Assembly: GCF_000685075.1 (NCBI RefSeq)
Contig: NZ_BAYD01000003.1
Coordinates: 203,840 to 267,839 of the forward strand
Length of the DNA stretch: 64,000 nucleotides
Origin: Paraburkholderia oxyphila NBRC 105797
Lineage (GTDB): Bacteria; Pseudomonadota; Gammaproteobacteria; Burkholderiales; Burkholderiaceae
Reading direction: 5' to 3'
The notes below the pieces were generated by a model, which was not told the origin of the DNA, made no database searches, and saw nothing but the letters and a program-made list of their open reading frames with translations. Positions 35,598 through 49,417 of the stretch are shown here, in pieces (the first letter of the stretch is position 1; every line of letters begins with the position of its first letter). Both the position numbers and the translations under genes were made by a program.

Positions 35598-37193
35598 TCA
35601 GTCAGCGTGGATCACGGGCTCGACCTTGCGCTGCAGCTTGATGGGCGGCACGCGGCGCGTGCGCCAGATCGACACGACCGCGATGACCGCGGCCACCGCA
35701 ATGCCCAAATGAATCGCACCCACCAGCGCCTCGCGCGCGGCTTCCAGCAGCGGCGCGCCATTGTGCCCGGCCTGCGCGAGTTCGCCAATGAGCGCGTGCT
35801 GCGCGTCTCGATTGATGAGAATCTGCGGGTCCGAGAGCTGGGAGAACCAGTGCATCGCATGATCGGCATCCAGCGCCTTCTGAACGCCGCTCGTGTAGAG
35901 CTGCGTGACCATCGTGCCGGTCAGCGCCGTGCCGAACATCCCGCCGATCATGCGCAGCGATTGCAGCAGCGCCGTGGCGATGCCCAGATGCTCGCGGCCC
36001 GCGGTCTGCTGCGCGAACACCGTCAGATTGGGCATCACGAAGCCGAGCCCGAGGCCGCCCACGATCATGACCGCCATCAGCAGCGCGTGCGGCGTGTTGT
36101 GCGAGGCGAGCGCGACCGCGAAGCACGCGAACGCGAGCATCGAGAAGCCGATGTAGAGCATCTGGTTCGGGTTGCGGATGCGCGAGACGATGCGCCCGTT
36201 CGCGATGCTGCCGATCGTGATGAACACCACGAGCGGCGTGATGACCATGCCCGCCTCGTTCGGCGTCATGCCGAAGCCGCCCTGGAACAGCAGCGGCGCA
36301 TAGAACAGCAGCGAGAACATCGTGAAGCCGCCCAGCACCGCCAGCGTGAAGAGCGCATTGAGGCTCGCGTTGCGGAACATGTCGACGGGCAGGATCGCCT
36401 GCGGGCAGCGCCGCTCCCAATGCCAGAGCGCCCAGCCCGCGGCCCCGGCCAGCGCGAGCAGTCCGAGTGCGGAGAACGTCACGCCGTGCTGCGGCAGCCG
36501 CTCGACGAACAGCTGCAGGCTGCCGAGCGTCACGGCGATGAGCAGCGCGCCGGGCCAGTCGAGCCGCATGCGCTCCTTGTGCGCCACATGGCGCAAATGC
36601 GGCAGATAGCGCCAGACGAAGACGAGTGAAAGCAGCCCGACCGGCAGGTTCACGTAGAACACCGAGCGCCAGCCGCAGTACTGCGTGAGAAAGCCGCCAA
36701 GCGAAGGCCCCACCGCGTTGGCGATGCCGAACGCCGAGCTCATCAGCACCTGCCATTTCAGGCGCACGACCGAATCGGGAAAGAGATCGGGAATGCAGGC
36801 GAACGCGGTGCCCACCAGCATGCCGCCGCCGATGCCCTGCAGGCCGCGCGCGAGCACGAGGAACATCATGCTGTTGGCCGCGCCGCACAGCACCGAGGCC
36901 CCGGTGAAGACGACGATCGACGCGATCACGAACGGCTTGCGACCGTAATAATCGCCGAGTCGCCCGAAAATGGGGACGGTGATGACCGAGGCCAGCAGAT
37001 AGGACGTGGCGACCCACGCGTAAAGCTCGAAGCCGCGCAGTTCGGCGACGATGGTCGGCAGCGCAGTGCCGACGACAGTCTGATCCAGCGCGACCAGCAT
37101 GGTCACGAAGGAAATGCCGAGCATCGCCATCAGCGATTCCCGGAACGGCAGCACCTGCCCGCTTGAGTGATGGGCGGCAGTATGGACGGCCAT
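35598..37193 (-). CDS. DHA2-family (EmrB/QacA) MFS drug efflux transporter
   Basis: This inner-membrane proton antiporter has about 14 membrane segments. Motifs of the DHA2 group are LDQTVVGTALPTIVAEL in helix 1, WVATSYLLASVITVPIFGRLGDYYGRK (motif A) and ARGLQGIGGGMLVGTAFA (motif B region). I start at ATG 37193; an upstream TTG gives ten more residues. It leads a two-gene unit with a MarR regulator. The substrate is unknown. Confidence 0.93.
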   Translation of the reverse strand: MAVHTAAHHSSGQVLPFRESLMAMLGISFVTMLVALDQTVVGTALPTIVAELRGFELYAWVATSYLLASVITVPIFGRLGDYYGRKPFVIASIVVFTGASVLCGAANSMMFLVLARGLQGIGGGMLVGTAFACIPDLFPDSVVRLKWQVLMSSAFGIANAVGPSLGGFLTQYCGWRSVFYVNLPVGLLSLVFVWRYLPHLRHVAHKERMRLDWPGALLIAVTLGSLQLFVERLPQHGVTFSALGLLALAGAAGWALWHWERRCPQAILPVDMFRNASLNALFTLAVLGGFTMFSLLFYAPLLFQGGFGMTPNEAGMVITPLVVFITIGSIANGRIVSRIRNPNQMLYIGFSMLAFACFAVALASHNTPHALLMAVMIVGGLGLGFVMPNLTVFAQQTAGREHLGIATALLQSLRMIGGMFGTALTGTMVTQLYTSGVQKALDADHAMHWFSQLSDPQILINRDAQHALIGELAQAGHNGAPLLEAAREALVGAIHLGIAVAAVIAVVSIWRTRRVPPIKLQRKVEPVIHAD

Positions 37194-37303
37194 TTTTTGA
37201 TCCCGCAACGATTGATACGTCAAATAATTGAAATCATAGCACGGTGCGATCCTCTACACTGGGCGTCGAGCGGCAATTGCCGAACCGTTTTTCCGGGAGA
37301 TTT

Positions 37304-38170
37304 ATGGGGTCACATACCGATTTTTCCGAAGCCGATCTCGCCGCGCTCAGGCACGCGAAGCACGAGCTGGAAACGCCGCCGCTCGGCATGAAGCTCGCCG
37401 CGATCGTGGGCGCGCCGGTCGAGAAGCTGATCGCGAAGCTCCCCGGCGCGGCGAACGACAAGGTCAACGACGCGACCCAGGCGGCGCTGCGCAAATGCCT
37501 GCAGATTGCGCTCAAGACACTCGGCAAACAGGCCGAGGGCACGCTGGAGATCGCCGGTGCGGGTGCCATTGGGGCGGCAGCGGGCTCGAAGCCAGGTGCA
37601 AGGCCGAGCAACCTGCTGCACAAGTTCGCGGTGGCCACGACGGGCGCGGCGGGGGGCGCGTTCGGCCTGTTCGCGCTGCCGGTCGAGCTCCCCGTCACGA
37701 CGACGCTGATGTTCCGCTCGATCTGCGATATCGCGCGCAGCGAAGGCGAAGACCTCGCGAGCGCCGACACCCAGCTCCAGTGCCTGACCGTATTCGGCAT
37801 GGGCGGACGCTCGGCCACCGACGACGAAGCCGACTTCGGCTACTTCATCGTGCGTGGCGCGCTCGCGCAGGCGGTATCGAAAGCTTCATCGGAAATGGCG
37901 ACCAAGGGCTTCGCCGCGCACGGCTCGACCGCATTGCTCAAGCTCATGCAAACCGTGGCCGCGCGTTTTTCCGTGCAGGTCAGCGAGCAGGTGGCCGCGA
38001 AGTCGATTCCGGCCATCGGCGCGGTACTCGGCGCCATGGTGAACACGGTGTTCATCGATCACTTCCAGAACGTCGCGCACGGCCATTTCACGGTGCGCAA
38101 GCTCGAGCGCCGCTATGGCGAGGCCGCGGTGCACGCGGCCTACGACGGGCTCGACGTTGCGCTCGATTGA
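37304..38170 (+). CDS. EcsC family protein
   Basis: This 288-residue protein matches the EcsC family: KHELETPPLGMKLAAIVGAPVEKLI at the N-terminus, a hydrophobic Gly/Ala-rich centre (FAVATTGAAGGAFGLFALPVELPVTTTLMFRSICDIARSEG in outline), and VFGMGGRS. The C-terminal part has IPAIGAVLGAMVNTVFIDHFQNVAHGHFTVRKLER. EcsC proteins are poorly understood and linked in Bacillus to secretion and ABC transporter genes. GGGAGA precedes ATG 37304. Its 3' end overlaps the convergent hydrolase gene by 31 bp. Confidence 0.88.
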   Translation: MGSHTDFSEADLAALRHAKHELETPPLGMKLAAIVGAPVEKLIAKLPGAANDKVNDATQAALRKCLQIALKTLGKQAEGTLEIAGAGAIGAAAGSKPGARPSNLLHKFAVATTGAAGGAFGLFALPVELPVTTTLMFRSICDIARSEGEDLASADTQLQCLTVFGMGGRSATDDEADFGYFIVRGALAQAVSKASSEMATKGFAAHGSTALLKLMQTVAARFSVQVSEQVAAKSIPAIGAVLGAMVNTVFIDHFQNVAHGHFTVRKLERRYGEAAVHAAYDGLDVALD

Positions 38171-39174
38171 GCCGCGCGCTGCGCATTCGATTGCGCATCC
38201 GCCCCGGGTCCCGCCTGCCCGTGCACGGACCGCTGCGAGCGGGCACTGTCGTCGGCCGTCGTCACGCGCTTCACGAAGTGCGCGGAGTCGTCGAGCGCCC
38301 GCCGCGCCTCGGGCATGAACGGCGCGTAAATCGGCCAGACATGCGGCAGATCGCGCTCGATCCCGCACTCGACGCTCACGCCTGCCGCACGGGCGCGCTG
38401 CGCGACCCGACGCGTATCGTCGAGCAGCGTCTCGGTGCTGCCCGCCAGCATGAAAAGCAGCGGCAAGCCGTGCAGGTCGGCGTAAAGCGGCGAGGCATAA
38501 GGATCGGTCGCGCTCGCCGCGCCCAGGTAGAGCGGCGCAATGCGCGCGAATACGTCGCCGCAGAACATCGGGTCGCGACCGTCGTTTTCGTGAATCGACG
38601 CGCCAGTGACCGCCAGGTCGGTCCACGGCGAATAGAGCACGGCGCCGGCCGGCAGCGGATCGCCAGCGTCGCGCAATGCGACGAGCGTAGCCAGCGCAAG
38701 CCCGCCGCCCGCCGAGTCGCCCGCGATCACGAGCGACTGCGCAGGCGCGCCGTCGGCCAGCAAGCGACGGTAGGCGGCCAGTGCGTCATCGAGCGCCGCT
38801 GGAAACGGATGCTCGGGCGCGAGACGATAGTCGAGCGAAAAGAGGTCCGCCTCGGCGCGCGCGGCGAGGCCGAACGCGATTGCACGGTGCGTCTTCGGCG
38901 AGCAGAAGTAGTAGCCGCCGCCATGCAGATAGAGGATCGTGCGCGGCGCCCCGCCTTCACGCACGAACCATTCGCCACTCAATGGAGCATCGGAAGCGTC
39001 GGGAGCGCCCGCAACGCGATACTGCTCGCGCAATTGCCAACCCTTGGGTACCGGAGGCAGCCACACGCGCTTCGCAGTTTGCGCGCGCACGCGTGCGACG
39101 TCGATGGGCCCGCGCGTCGCCGGAAGAAAGCGGCGGCGCAAGAACCAGCATATCAACCTGCCTTGCAGACTCAT
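38140..39174 (-). CDS. Alpha/beta hydrolase, hormone-sensitive-lipase family
   Basis: This esterase/lipase-type enzyme has the HSL oxyanion motif YLHGGGYYFCSP, the nucleophile elbow GDSAGGGLAL, a catalytic Asp region (FMLAGSTETLLDD) and a C-terminal His (DLPHVWP). The last 40 residues are low-complexity Ser/Ala/Gln. I start at ATG 39174, which has GAGGAG upstream; the frame is open another 26 codons. The 3' end overlaps the convergent ecsC-type gene by 31 bp. The substrate is probably a short-chain ester. Confidence 0.88.
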   Translation of the reverse strand: MSLQGRLICWFLRRRFLPATRGPIDVARVRAQTAKRVWLPPVPKGWQLREQYRVAGAPDASDAPLSGEWFVREGGAPRTILYLHGGGYYFCSPKTHRAIAFGLAARAEADLFSLDYRLAPEHPFPAALDDALAAYRRLLADGAPAQSLVIAGDSAGGGLALATLVALRDAGDPLPAGAVLYSPWTDLAVTGASIHENDGRDPMFCGDVFARIAPLYLGAASATDPYASPLYADLHGLPLLFMLAGSTETLLDDTRRVAQRARAAGVSVECGIERDLPHVWPIYAPFMPEARRALDDSAHFVKRVTTADDSARSQRSVHGQAGPGADAQSNAQRAAQSSATSSPS

Positions 39175-39298
39175 GGAGTATGGGCTCCTCGCACCGCGCT
39201 TTGCCCTCGGACGCATCGCCATCGACATGACGCGCGCCCACGCGCTCATCAAGCACTCACGCGGTGCTCAACCCAGGCGACGCGCAACCCGCCGGTGC

Positions 39299-39733
39299 TC
39301 AATTCGCCGGCAGCACCTGGCCGCGAATCTCGCCAGACGGGTTCTGTTGCGTATGAATGTTGAAATACCACTGGCCACCCATCAGATCGGTGACCTGCTT
39401 TTCGTTGAGGGTTGCGGAACCCTTGATCGGGCTGGCGAGTTCATCCTTCGGAATCCCCACCTGCACGCCTGCGTTCTGGCCGACCGGCGCGGGTCCGTGA
39501 AAATGCGCGGCCACCACCGGGCCCGACAGGCCTTCGTAAGTAATGGTCCAGTTCAGCGATTTCGTGGATGTGTCGAACGTCGCATTGACCATGCCGTGCC
39601 CCTGGCTCACACGCGGCGGCACTTCGCTGGAAGGTTCGAGATCGGCCTTCAGCGCGACAGTGTCGGCGAACGCGGCGCTGGAAGCAAGAACACACAGAGC
39701 GAGAGCAAACTGCAGCGGACGAAGCGCTTTCAT
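39299..39733 (-). CDS. Secreted CHRD-domain protein
   Basis: This 144-residue protein has a clear signal peptide (MKALRPLQFALALCVLASSAAFA) and one CHRD domain (LKADLEPSSEVPP, GMVNATFDTSTKSLNWTITYEGL, AAHFHGPAPVGQNAGVQV, WYFNIHTQQNPSGEIRGQVLP). The function of bacterial CHRD proteins is not known; they are periplasmic or extracellular beta-domains. It appears monocistronic. Confidence 0.9.
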   Translation of the reverse strand: MKALRPLQFALALCVLASSAAFADTVALKADLEPSSEVPPRVSQGHGMVNATFDTSTKSLNWTITYEGLSGPVVAAHFHGPAPVGQNAGVQVGIPKDELASPIKGSATLNEKQVTDLMGGQWYFNIHTQQNPSGEIRGQVLPAN

Positions 39734-39869
39734 GGGTTTTCTCCGTTTGTTGTGACGCGCTGCACCATCAGGCGACAGCCGCCTCGTCACATGCTAGAGC
39801 AAATCCGATAAAAGCGTCCGATACGACATGACGAACGGTAGCGAAGGCTTCAGACGAAAAAATGACAGG

Positions 39870-39901
39870 CGAAAAAAAAGAGCGCCGGGAGCGGCGCTCT
39901 T
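39870..39901 (-). terminator. Intrinsic terminator of the porin gene
   Basis: A perfect 10-bp stem (39878-39887 with 39892-39901), a 4-nt loop, then eight T residues on the minus strand. It lies about 80 nt past the porin stop. Confidence 0.9.
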
Positions 39902-39978
39902 AACCCAAGTACTACCTTCTACTACTTCACTTCTTGATTGATTCCACGACCCGGCCTGGCGCCGGGCCGCCCGCCTCA

Positions 39979-41121
39979 TTAGAAGCGGTGACGGATACCC
40001 GTCGTGACGATGCCCTGGTTCTTCGACGACGAGAAGTTGTTCGAGCCCTGGTAGCCGACCTGCGTGATGCCGACGGCGTTCTCGCCAGCACCCCACATGC
40101 CGACGCCTTCGAGATAGACGTCGGTGCGCTTCGAGAGCGCGTAGTCGGCCTGCAGCGCGAACTGGTGCCAGTGCGCCGAGTTGCTGCCGTTCGCGTCGAG
40201 CATCGAGCCGTTCGCGTTCGTGTACGTGTACATCGCGCCGATGCCGAGCGCCGGCGTCAGGTTGTAGCGCGCGTTGGCTTCGATGTTGTTGAAGCGCACC
40301 GAGTTGCCGAACGAGTCGTTCAGGCGCGACTGCGTGAACACGACGCCGCCCACCAGCGGACCGTAGGTGTAGCTTGCACCTGCACCCCAGTTGCGCTGAC
40401 GGTTGTTCACACCGACACCGCCGATGACGCCATTGCCCGCACCGAACGCGCTGACGAGCGGCGAGCCCTGGACCGCACCGGTACCGCCGGCGTCCGCGCC
40501 ATTGACCTGCGTGTAGGCCGCACCGAGGCGCAGACCTTCGAACGCGTAGCTCATACCGGCGCTATATGCGCGGTTGACCGCGAAGCCGTTGGCGTTGTTC
40601 GAGAACGCATAGAGGCCGCCAAACTGGAAGCCCGACAGATTCGGACTCGTGTACTTGACCGAGTTGTTGAGCGAGAACGTGCCGTTGAGGTCATCGTTGT
40701 CCATGAGGTGGGCCATGTAGTTGCCACCCCAGGTGCCGACCGCCGTCAGCGGGCCGACGTAATCGATCATCGAGTCGAACTGACGACCGAGCGTGAGCGT
40801 GCCGTAGTTCTGATGCGTGAGGCCGACAAACGACTGCCGATTGAACAGGCCGCCATTCTGCTGGCCGTTCGCGACGTTGAAGCCGCTTTCGAGCGTGAAG
40901 ATCGTCTTCAGGCCGCCACCGAGATCTTCCACGCCGCGCAAGCCCCAACGGCTTGCCTGAATGTTCCCGCTCGTCAACGCGTAGTTAGCGTTGTTGTTCA
41001 CGTTGGTCGTGTACGTAAAACCGGCATCGACGATACCGTAGAGCGTCACGCTGCTTTGCGCGTATGACGCCGATGCGAATGTCGCGGCGACTGCGGCCGC
41101 AATAGCGAGACTCTTTTTCAT
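39979..41121 (-). CDS. Gram-negative porin (OmpC/Opc family)
   Basis: This outer-membrane 16-stranded trimeric diffusion porin is of the type abundant in Burkholderiaceae. The 380-residue precursor has a signal peptide (MKKSLAIAAAVAATFASASYAQ), a mature start SSVTLYGIVDAGF, the RWGLRGVEDLGGGLKTIFTLESGF stretch, FNRQSFVGL and LTLGRQFD. It ends in the assembly signal GIVTTGIRHRF with terminal Phe. AAGGAAG precedes ATG 41121. A long leader (up to 41390) lies between it and the divergent LysR gene, and a strong terminator follows. Confidence 0.96.
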   Translation of the reverse strand: MKKSLAIAAAVAATFASASYAQSSVTLYGIVDAGFTYTTNVNNNANYALTSGNIQASRWGLRGVEDLGGGLKTIFTLESGFNVANGQQNGGLFNRQSFVGLTHQNYGTLTLGRQFDSMIDYVGPLTAVGTWGGNYMAHLMDNDDLNGTFSLNNSVKYTSPNLSGFQFGGLYAFSNNANGFAVNRAYSAGMSYAFEGLRLGAAYTQVNGADAGGTGAVQGSPLVSAFGAGNGVIGGVGVNNRQRNWGAGASYTYGPLVGGVVFTQSRLNDSFGNSVRFNNIEANARYNLTPALGIGAMYTYTNANGSMLDANGSNSAHWHQFALQADYALSKRTDVYLEGVGMWGAGENAVGITQVGYQGSNNFSSSKNQGIVTTGIRHRF

Positions 41122-41386
41122 AGACTTCCTTCGATGCAAAGCCTTTCGGCAAAAAGTGGACGCCGCGGCCGGCGTCATGCCGGCTCGCTTGATCCCTTGG
41201 CACCGCAAACACAGCGCCGCATTGATATGCAGGCCAAAGTTTATGGTCGTCACTTTCAAGGCGGCCATCCCGTGCTATGGCAAAAGCCTTTTCGAAGAAG
41301 TCGAATGCTTCAGCGATACACCCCGCAATCGCTTGACCGTCAAAGCGTCCGCTCAATCTTGAATTCCCGTGCATGGGCAAGGATCG

Positions 41387-41406
41387 CGCTATATCCCGAT
41401 ATAGCG
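41387..41406. promoter_or_regulatory. Perfect CGCTATAT-N4-ATATAGCG inverted repeat
   Basis: The 8-bp arms pair perfectly around CCCG in the 457-bp gap between the porin gene and the divergent lysR-type gene. It is a good candidate operator for a dimeric regulator. The rest of the gap shows no gene. Confidence 0.5.
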
Positions 41407-41578
41407 TTGCCATGAGGCAACACCGTCAATTCGAGACAAATAGCGGTTTCGGAACTGTCTCATTCCCTGGGGCAATCCCTGTCGGTACTATCCGGCAACG
41501 CTCGCGCCGCATTCCTGCGTCGAGCGCCGTCCATGCGCGGGCTAACCTCGCCCCTACGCTGTAAATCCCGCCTGTTCC

Positions 41579-42541
41579 ATGTCGATGCGTCCCAAAACCA
41601 TGAATCAGCTCCAGGCGATGCGCGTGTTCGTGAGCGTTGCCGAACACGGCTCATTCGGCCGCGCCGCGGCGAGCCTCAATCTTTCGAACGCCGTAGTCAC
41701 GCGCTATGTCGCGCTGCTCGAGGCGCATCTCCATACGCGCCTCATCAACCGCAATACACGCAGTATTTCGCTGACCGAAGCAGGCAGCGCGTATGCCCAG
41801 GCATGCCGACACATGCTCGAAGATCTGGAACGCGTTGAAACGCAGATCGCACACGGCGTTTCCGTGCCCTCGGGCACACTGCGCGTGGTCGCGCATGCGT
41901 CGTTCTCGCTGCACGACCTCACACCGCTGCTCAAGCAGTATCTCGCCGCATTCTCGCAAGTCAGGCTCGCGCTCACGCTGCTGCACCGCCCCGTCGACCT
42001 GATCGAAGAAGGCTACGACGTCGGCATTGTGGCGCCGCGCCAGGTGAGCGGCGGCACGTTGATCCGGCGTCCGCTTGTCATCGTCACGCCGGTCGCGGTC
42101 GCTGCGCCGGCCTACCTCGACGAGCACCGCGTGCCCGAGCGTCCGGGCGATCTCGTGCACCATACGCTGCTCGCACCGTCCACCGACATTCACGGCAACG
42201 AATGGCATTTCGCGAGCGCCAAAGGCGTGCGCGAGCTGGTGCGGATCGAGCCGGCCTATGCCGTCAATAATTCGGTGATGCTCCGTCAGGCCGCGCTCAC
42301 CGGCATGGGCATCACGATCCTGCCGGCGAGCCAGGTGGCCACGGATCTGGCGCAAGGTTCGCTCGTGCGTGTGCTTGCCGACTACGACATTCGCGACGCC
42401 GACAAGGAGCTCTCGCTGGTCTATCCAGGGCGGCGCCACGTGCCCGCGAAAACACGCTCGTTCGTCGACTTCACGGTCGACTGGTTCCGCAATCAGGAGG
42501 CTACTCGCCAGACGATTATCGATACATCCGGTAATAATTAA
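41579..42541 (+). CDS. LysR-family transcriptional regulator
   Basis: This 320-residue LTTR has an N-terminal HTH (MRVFVSVAEHGSFGRAAASLNLSNAVVTRYVALLEAHLHTRLINR) and a periplasmic-binding-protein-like effector domain. The effector part (GTLRVVAHASFSLHDLTPLL, GYDVGIVA, PGDLVHHTLLAPS, GMGITILPASQVATDLAQGSLVRVL) groups it with CrgA/DsdC-like regulators. It diverges from the porin gene. Its own target is not obvious, and a UUCG-loop terminator follows. Confidence 0.93.
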   Translation: MSMRPKTMNQLQAMRVFVSVAEHGSFGRAAASLNLSNAVVTRYVALLEAHLHTRLINRNTRSISLTEAGSAYAQACRHMLEDLERVETQIAHGVSVPSGTLRVVAHASFSLHDLTPLLKQYLAAFSQVRLALTLLHRPVDLIEEGYDVGIVAPRQVSGGTLIRRPLVIVTPVAVAAPAYLDEHRVPERPGDLVHHTLLAPSTDIHGNEWHFASAKGVRELVRIEPAYAVNNSVMLRQAALTGMGITILPASQVATDLAQGSLVRVLADYDIRDADKELSLVYPGRRHVPAKTRSFVDFTVDWFRNQEATRQTIIDTSGNN

Positions 42542-42632
42542 TTGATCGTTTTTGTCTCGATTTCTGACGGCGTGCGAACTATGCTTCTTTTTGCGAGAAG
42601 TGACTCTTCATCGAAGGGTCTCCAAGCTTGAG

Positions 42633-42656
42633 CGCGGCTTCGGCCGCGTTTTTTTT
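42633..42656 (+). terminator. Intrinsic terminator with UUCG loop
   Basis: CGCGGC (42633-42638) pairs with GCCGCG (42643-42648) across a TTCG tetraloop, followed by eight T residues. It terminates the lysR-type transcript. Confidence 0.9.
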
Positions 42657-42782
42657 CGCCTGCTGCTTACCCGCGGTCCGGGCGGCTCAAACTCAGGCCT
42701 CCAGCAGACCTCGGCGAACTCTCGTTCTTTTCTGGCAAAACTGCCAGTTTCGCGTTCGACCAGGATGCGATGAATGCGTGCT

Positions 42783-47513
<4,731 letters not shown>

Positions 47514-47533
47514 AAAGGCGTCGGGTGCGCCGC

Positions 47534-48274
47534 TCAAGCGTCGCCGAGCGCCCCGTCCGCGCTCACATTCGGACGCACGCGACGTCGGATCGACAGCCTG
47601 TGACAGACGCCTGCCATCATGCCGCCCAGCATCGGCGCCGCCCAGAAGAGCCAGAGCTGATCGAGCGCCCAGTCGCCGACAAATAGCGCGGGGCCCGTCG
47701 AGCGGGCCGGATTCATACCGCCGTTGCTCACAGGAATCGCGATCAGGTAGATGGCCGCGAAGCACGCCCCGAGCGCGGCGGGCGCCGAAGCACGACGTTG
47801 TGGCGAACCCGACACGACGAGATGGACGAACACGAATGCGAACGTCATGATCCATTCGACGGCAAACACCGCGGCGAATGCGTACTCGGAAGGCGAATGC
47901 TCGTCGTAGCCATTGCTGCCGAAGTCGGACACCACGAAGGCGAAGCCCGGCCGGCCTGACGCGACGGCGGCGAGCAGCGCGGCGCCCGCGAGCGCACCCG
48001 CGGTCTGCGCGGCGACATACGGTGCGACATCGCGAGGGGGAAAGCGGCCGGAAATGGCGTAGCCGATGGTGACAGCGGGATTGAAATGCGCGCTCGACAG
48101 GCGCCCCGAAGCGTAATTCGCGACGGCGAGCGCAAGGCCGAAGGCGGTGGCCATGTCGAAGACGTTCCAGCCCTGCGCAGGCGCGCTTGCGTTGAGCGCG
48201 GCGCTCGCACAGCCCACGAACACGAGCCACGCAGTGCCTGCGCCTTCAACTGCCAAACGCCTACCGAGCTTCAT
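47534..48274 (-). CDS. Aquaporin-family (MIP) channel
   Basis: This six-helix membrane channel of 246 residues has two NPA boxes, HFNPAVT (Asn65) and MNPARS (Asn188). By alignment with Escherichia coli AqpZ, the selectivity-filter Arg is Arg191. The positions of AqpZ His174 and Thr183 hold Tyr176 and Gly185, so the filter is not that of a classical water channel. GGAGGCAAGG precedes ATG 48274. The sensor-kinase gene starts 20 bp after its stop, implying one transcript. The solute could be water, glycerol or another small neutral molecule. Confidence 0.92.
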   Translation of the reverse strand: MKLGRRLAVEGAGTAWLVFVGCASAALNASAPAQGWNVFDMATAFGLALAVANYASGRLSSAHFNPAVTIGYAISGRFPPRDVAPYVAAQTAGALAGAALLAAVASGRPGFAFVVSDFGSNGYDEHSPSEYAFAAVFAVEWIMTFAFVFVHLVVSGSPQRRASAPAALGACFAAIYLIAIPVSNGGMNPARSTGPALFVGDWALDQLWLFWAAPMLGGMMAGVCHRLSIRRRVRPNVSADGALGDA

Positions 48275-48375
48275 CGCCTTGCCTCCGTGCCCTGCCGATG
48301 CGACCTGCAAACCGGTGCGCAACCCTTTTGCAGGCCTACGTGCAGAGCGGCTCGCCAGCGATATCAGAGGCGGGA

Positions 48376-48509
48376 TCGAATGAGAGTCGCGCTGTCCGAC
48401 TATTCGCGCGTCGAATGAGAAATTATGATCAGACGAGTCTCATCGCCGGATAGGACAACTCTTAAAAGTCGGACAGCGTCGCAGGACGCAGCGCAAGGAA
48501 TTCCTACAG
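48376..48509. promoter_or_regulatory. Repeat-rich control region upstream of the aquaporin-kinase operon
   Basis: The region contains a direct repeat TCGAATGAGA (48376-48385, 48411-48420), a perfect 11-bp inverted repeat GCTGTCCGACT/AGTCGGACAGC (48391-48401, 48467-48477), and AGGAATTCCTACAG (48496-48509) with the TTCCTAC half-site. These are likely regulator sites; which protein binds is not known. Confidence 0.5.
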
Positions 48510-48637
48510 ACGCCCCCATGCGCCGCCCGTCGGATCCGCGCGAATGGCCCCGGGAAGTTGCGAGCGGCGCGCGCCAATGGCCGCGGAGAAACAGACGGAC
48601 CGCGCGCGCAACAGCCGTGACGCGCGCGGTGCCTTCG

Positions 48638-49417
48638 TCAGGCCGTCTCGTCCTGGACGACACCGCACTCGATCGCGAATCGATACAGCTCGATGTCACT
48701 GTTGAGCGAGAGCTTTTTCATGGCCGCGCACTTCTGCGCGCTGATGGTCTTGACGCTGCGCCCGAGCAGGCCGGCAATTTCGGTCACGCCGAGTCCCGCC
48801 GCATAGTGGGTGAAGACTTCGAACTCACGCCGCGACAGCACCTGGTGCACATGCGCGCGCCGCTGCGCGCGCGACGCCTTTTCCAGCAGGTCGCGCACGA
48901 CGGGGCCGACGTATTGCTCATGCGCCATTGCCGAGGCGATGGCGACAGGAATCAGGTCGATGCGGTCGCGCTTGCTCAGCACCGCCTCGACCTCGAGCTC
49001 GATCGCACTGCGCAGCGCCGCAGCATCGTTCTCCATGGTGAGCACGACGATGGGCTTGCCCGCATGCTCGGTCTGGAAGCTGCGGATCGCGTCATGCCCT
49101 TCCTCACGTCCTTCGCCCGGCATGTAAAGATCCATCAGCACGAGATCGAATTCATGCCGCGCGGCTTCCTGAAAGAGTTGCGCGACCGATTGCGCACGCG
49201 CGACGATCCGCACGTTCGGCAACGTGGCGATCAGATTGTCGAGCGCGAACAGCACGAGCGGATGATCGTCCGCGACGATGACACGCACGGGTAGCGTCCT
49301 GTCGTCCACGTCTGGCAGCGCAAGCTCCTGCAGACTGCGCACGCCGCTCTCGCGGCCGAACCCGGACGTCAGGTGTGCTGGCCAGACACGGGCCTGAGTG
49401 GTCGACGGCGAGTTCAT
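48638..49417 (-). CDS. NarL/LuxR-family response regulator 1
   Basis: This 259-residue response regulator has a 43-residue N-terminal extension and a receiver with acidic pair Asp50-Asp51, phospho-acceptor Asp96 in LMDLYMP and Lys149. The LuxR-type HTH follows at about 190-250 (LSRREFEVFTHYAAGLGVTEIAGLLGRSVKTISAQKCAAMKKL). Its start overlaps the stop of the second regulator by ATGA. With the hybrid kinase of the neighbouring operon it is a likely BvgA/EvgA-type output; the pairing is inferred from proximity. Confidence 0.92.
   Translation of the reverse strand: MNSPSTTQARVWPAHLTSGFGRESGVRSLQELALPDVDDRTLPVRVIVADDHPLVLFALDNLIATLPNVRIVARAQSVAQLFQEAARHEFDLVLMDLYMPGEGREEGHDAIRSFQTEHAGKPIVVLTMENDAAALRSAIELEVEAVLSKRDRIDLIPVAIASAMAHEQYVGPVVRDLLEKASRAQRRAHVHQVLSRREFEVFTHYAAGLGVTEIAGLLGRSVKTISAQKCAAMKKLSLNSDIELYRFAIECGVVQDETA

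Noticed and set aside
47514..48230. Upstream extension of the hybrid-kinase frame across the aquaporin gene
   Set aside because: The frame is open, but the extension overlaps a clear MIP gene in another frame and has no family sequence. The kinase starts at 47513.
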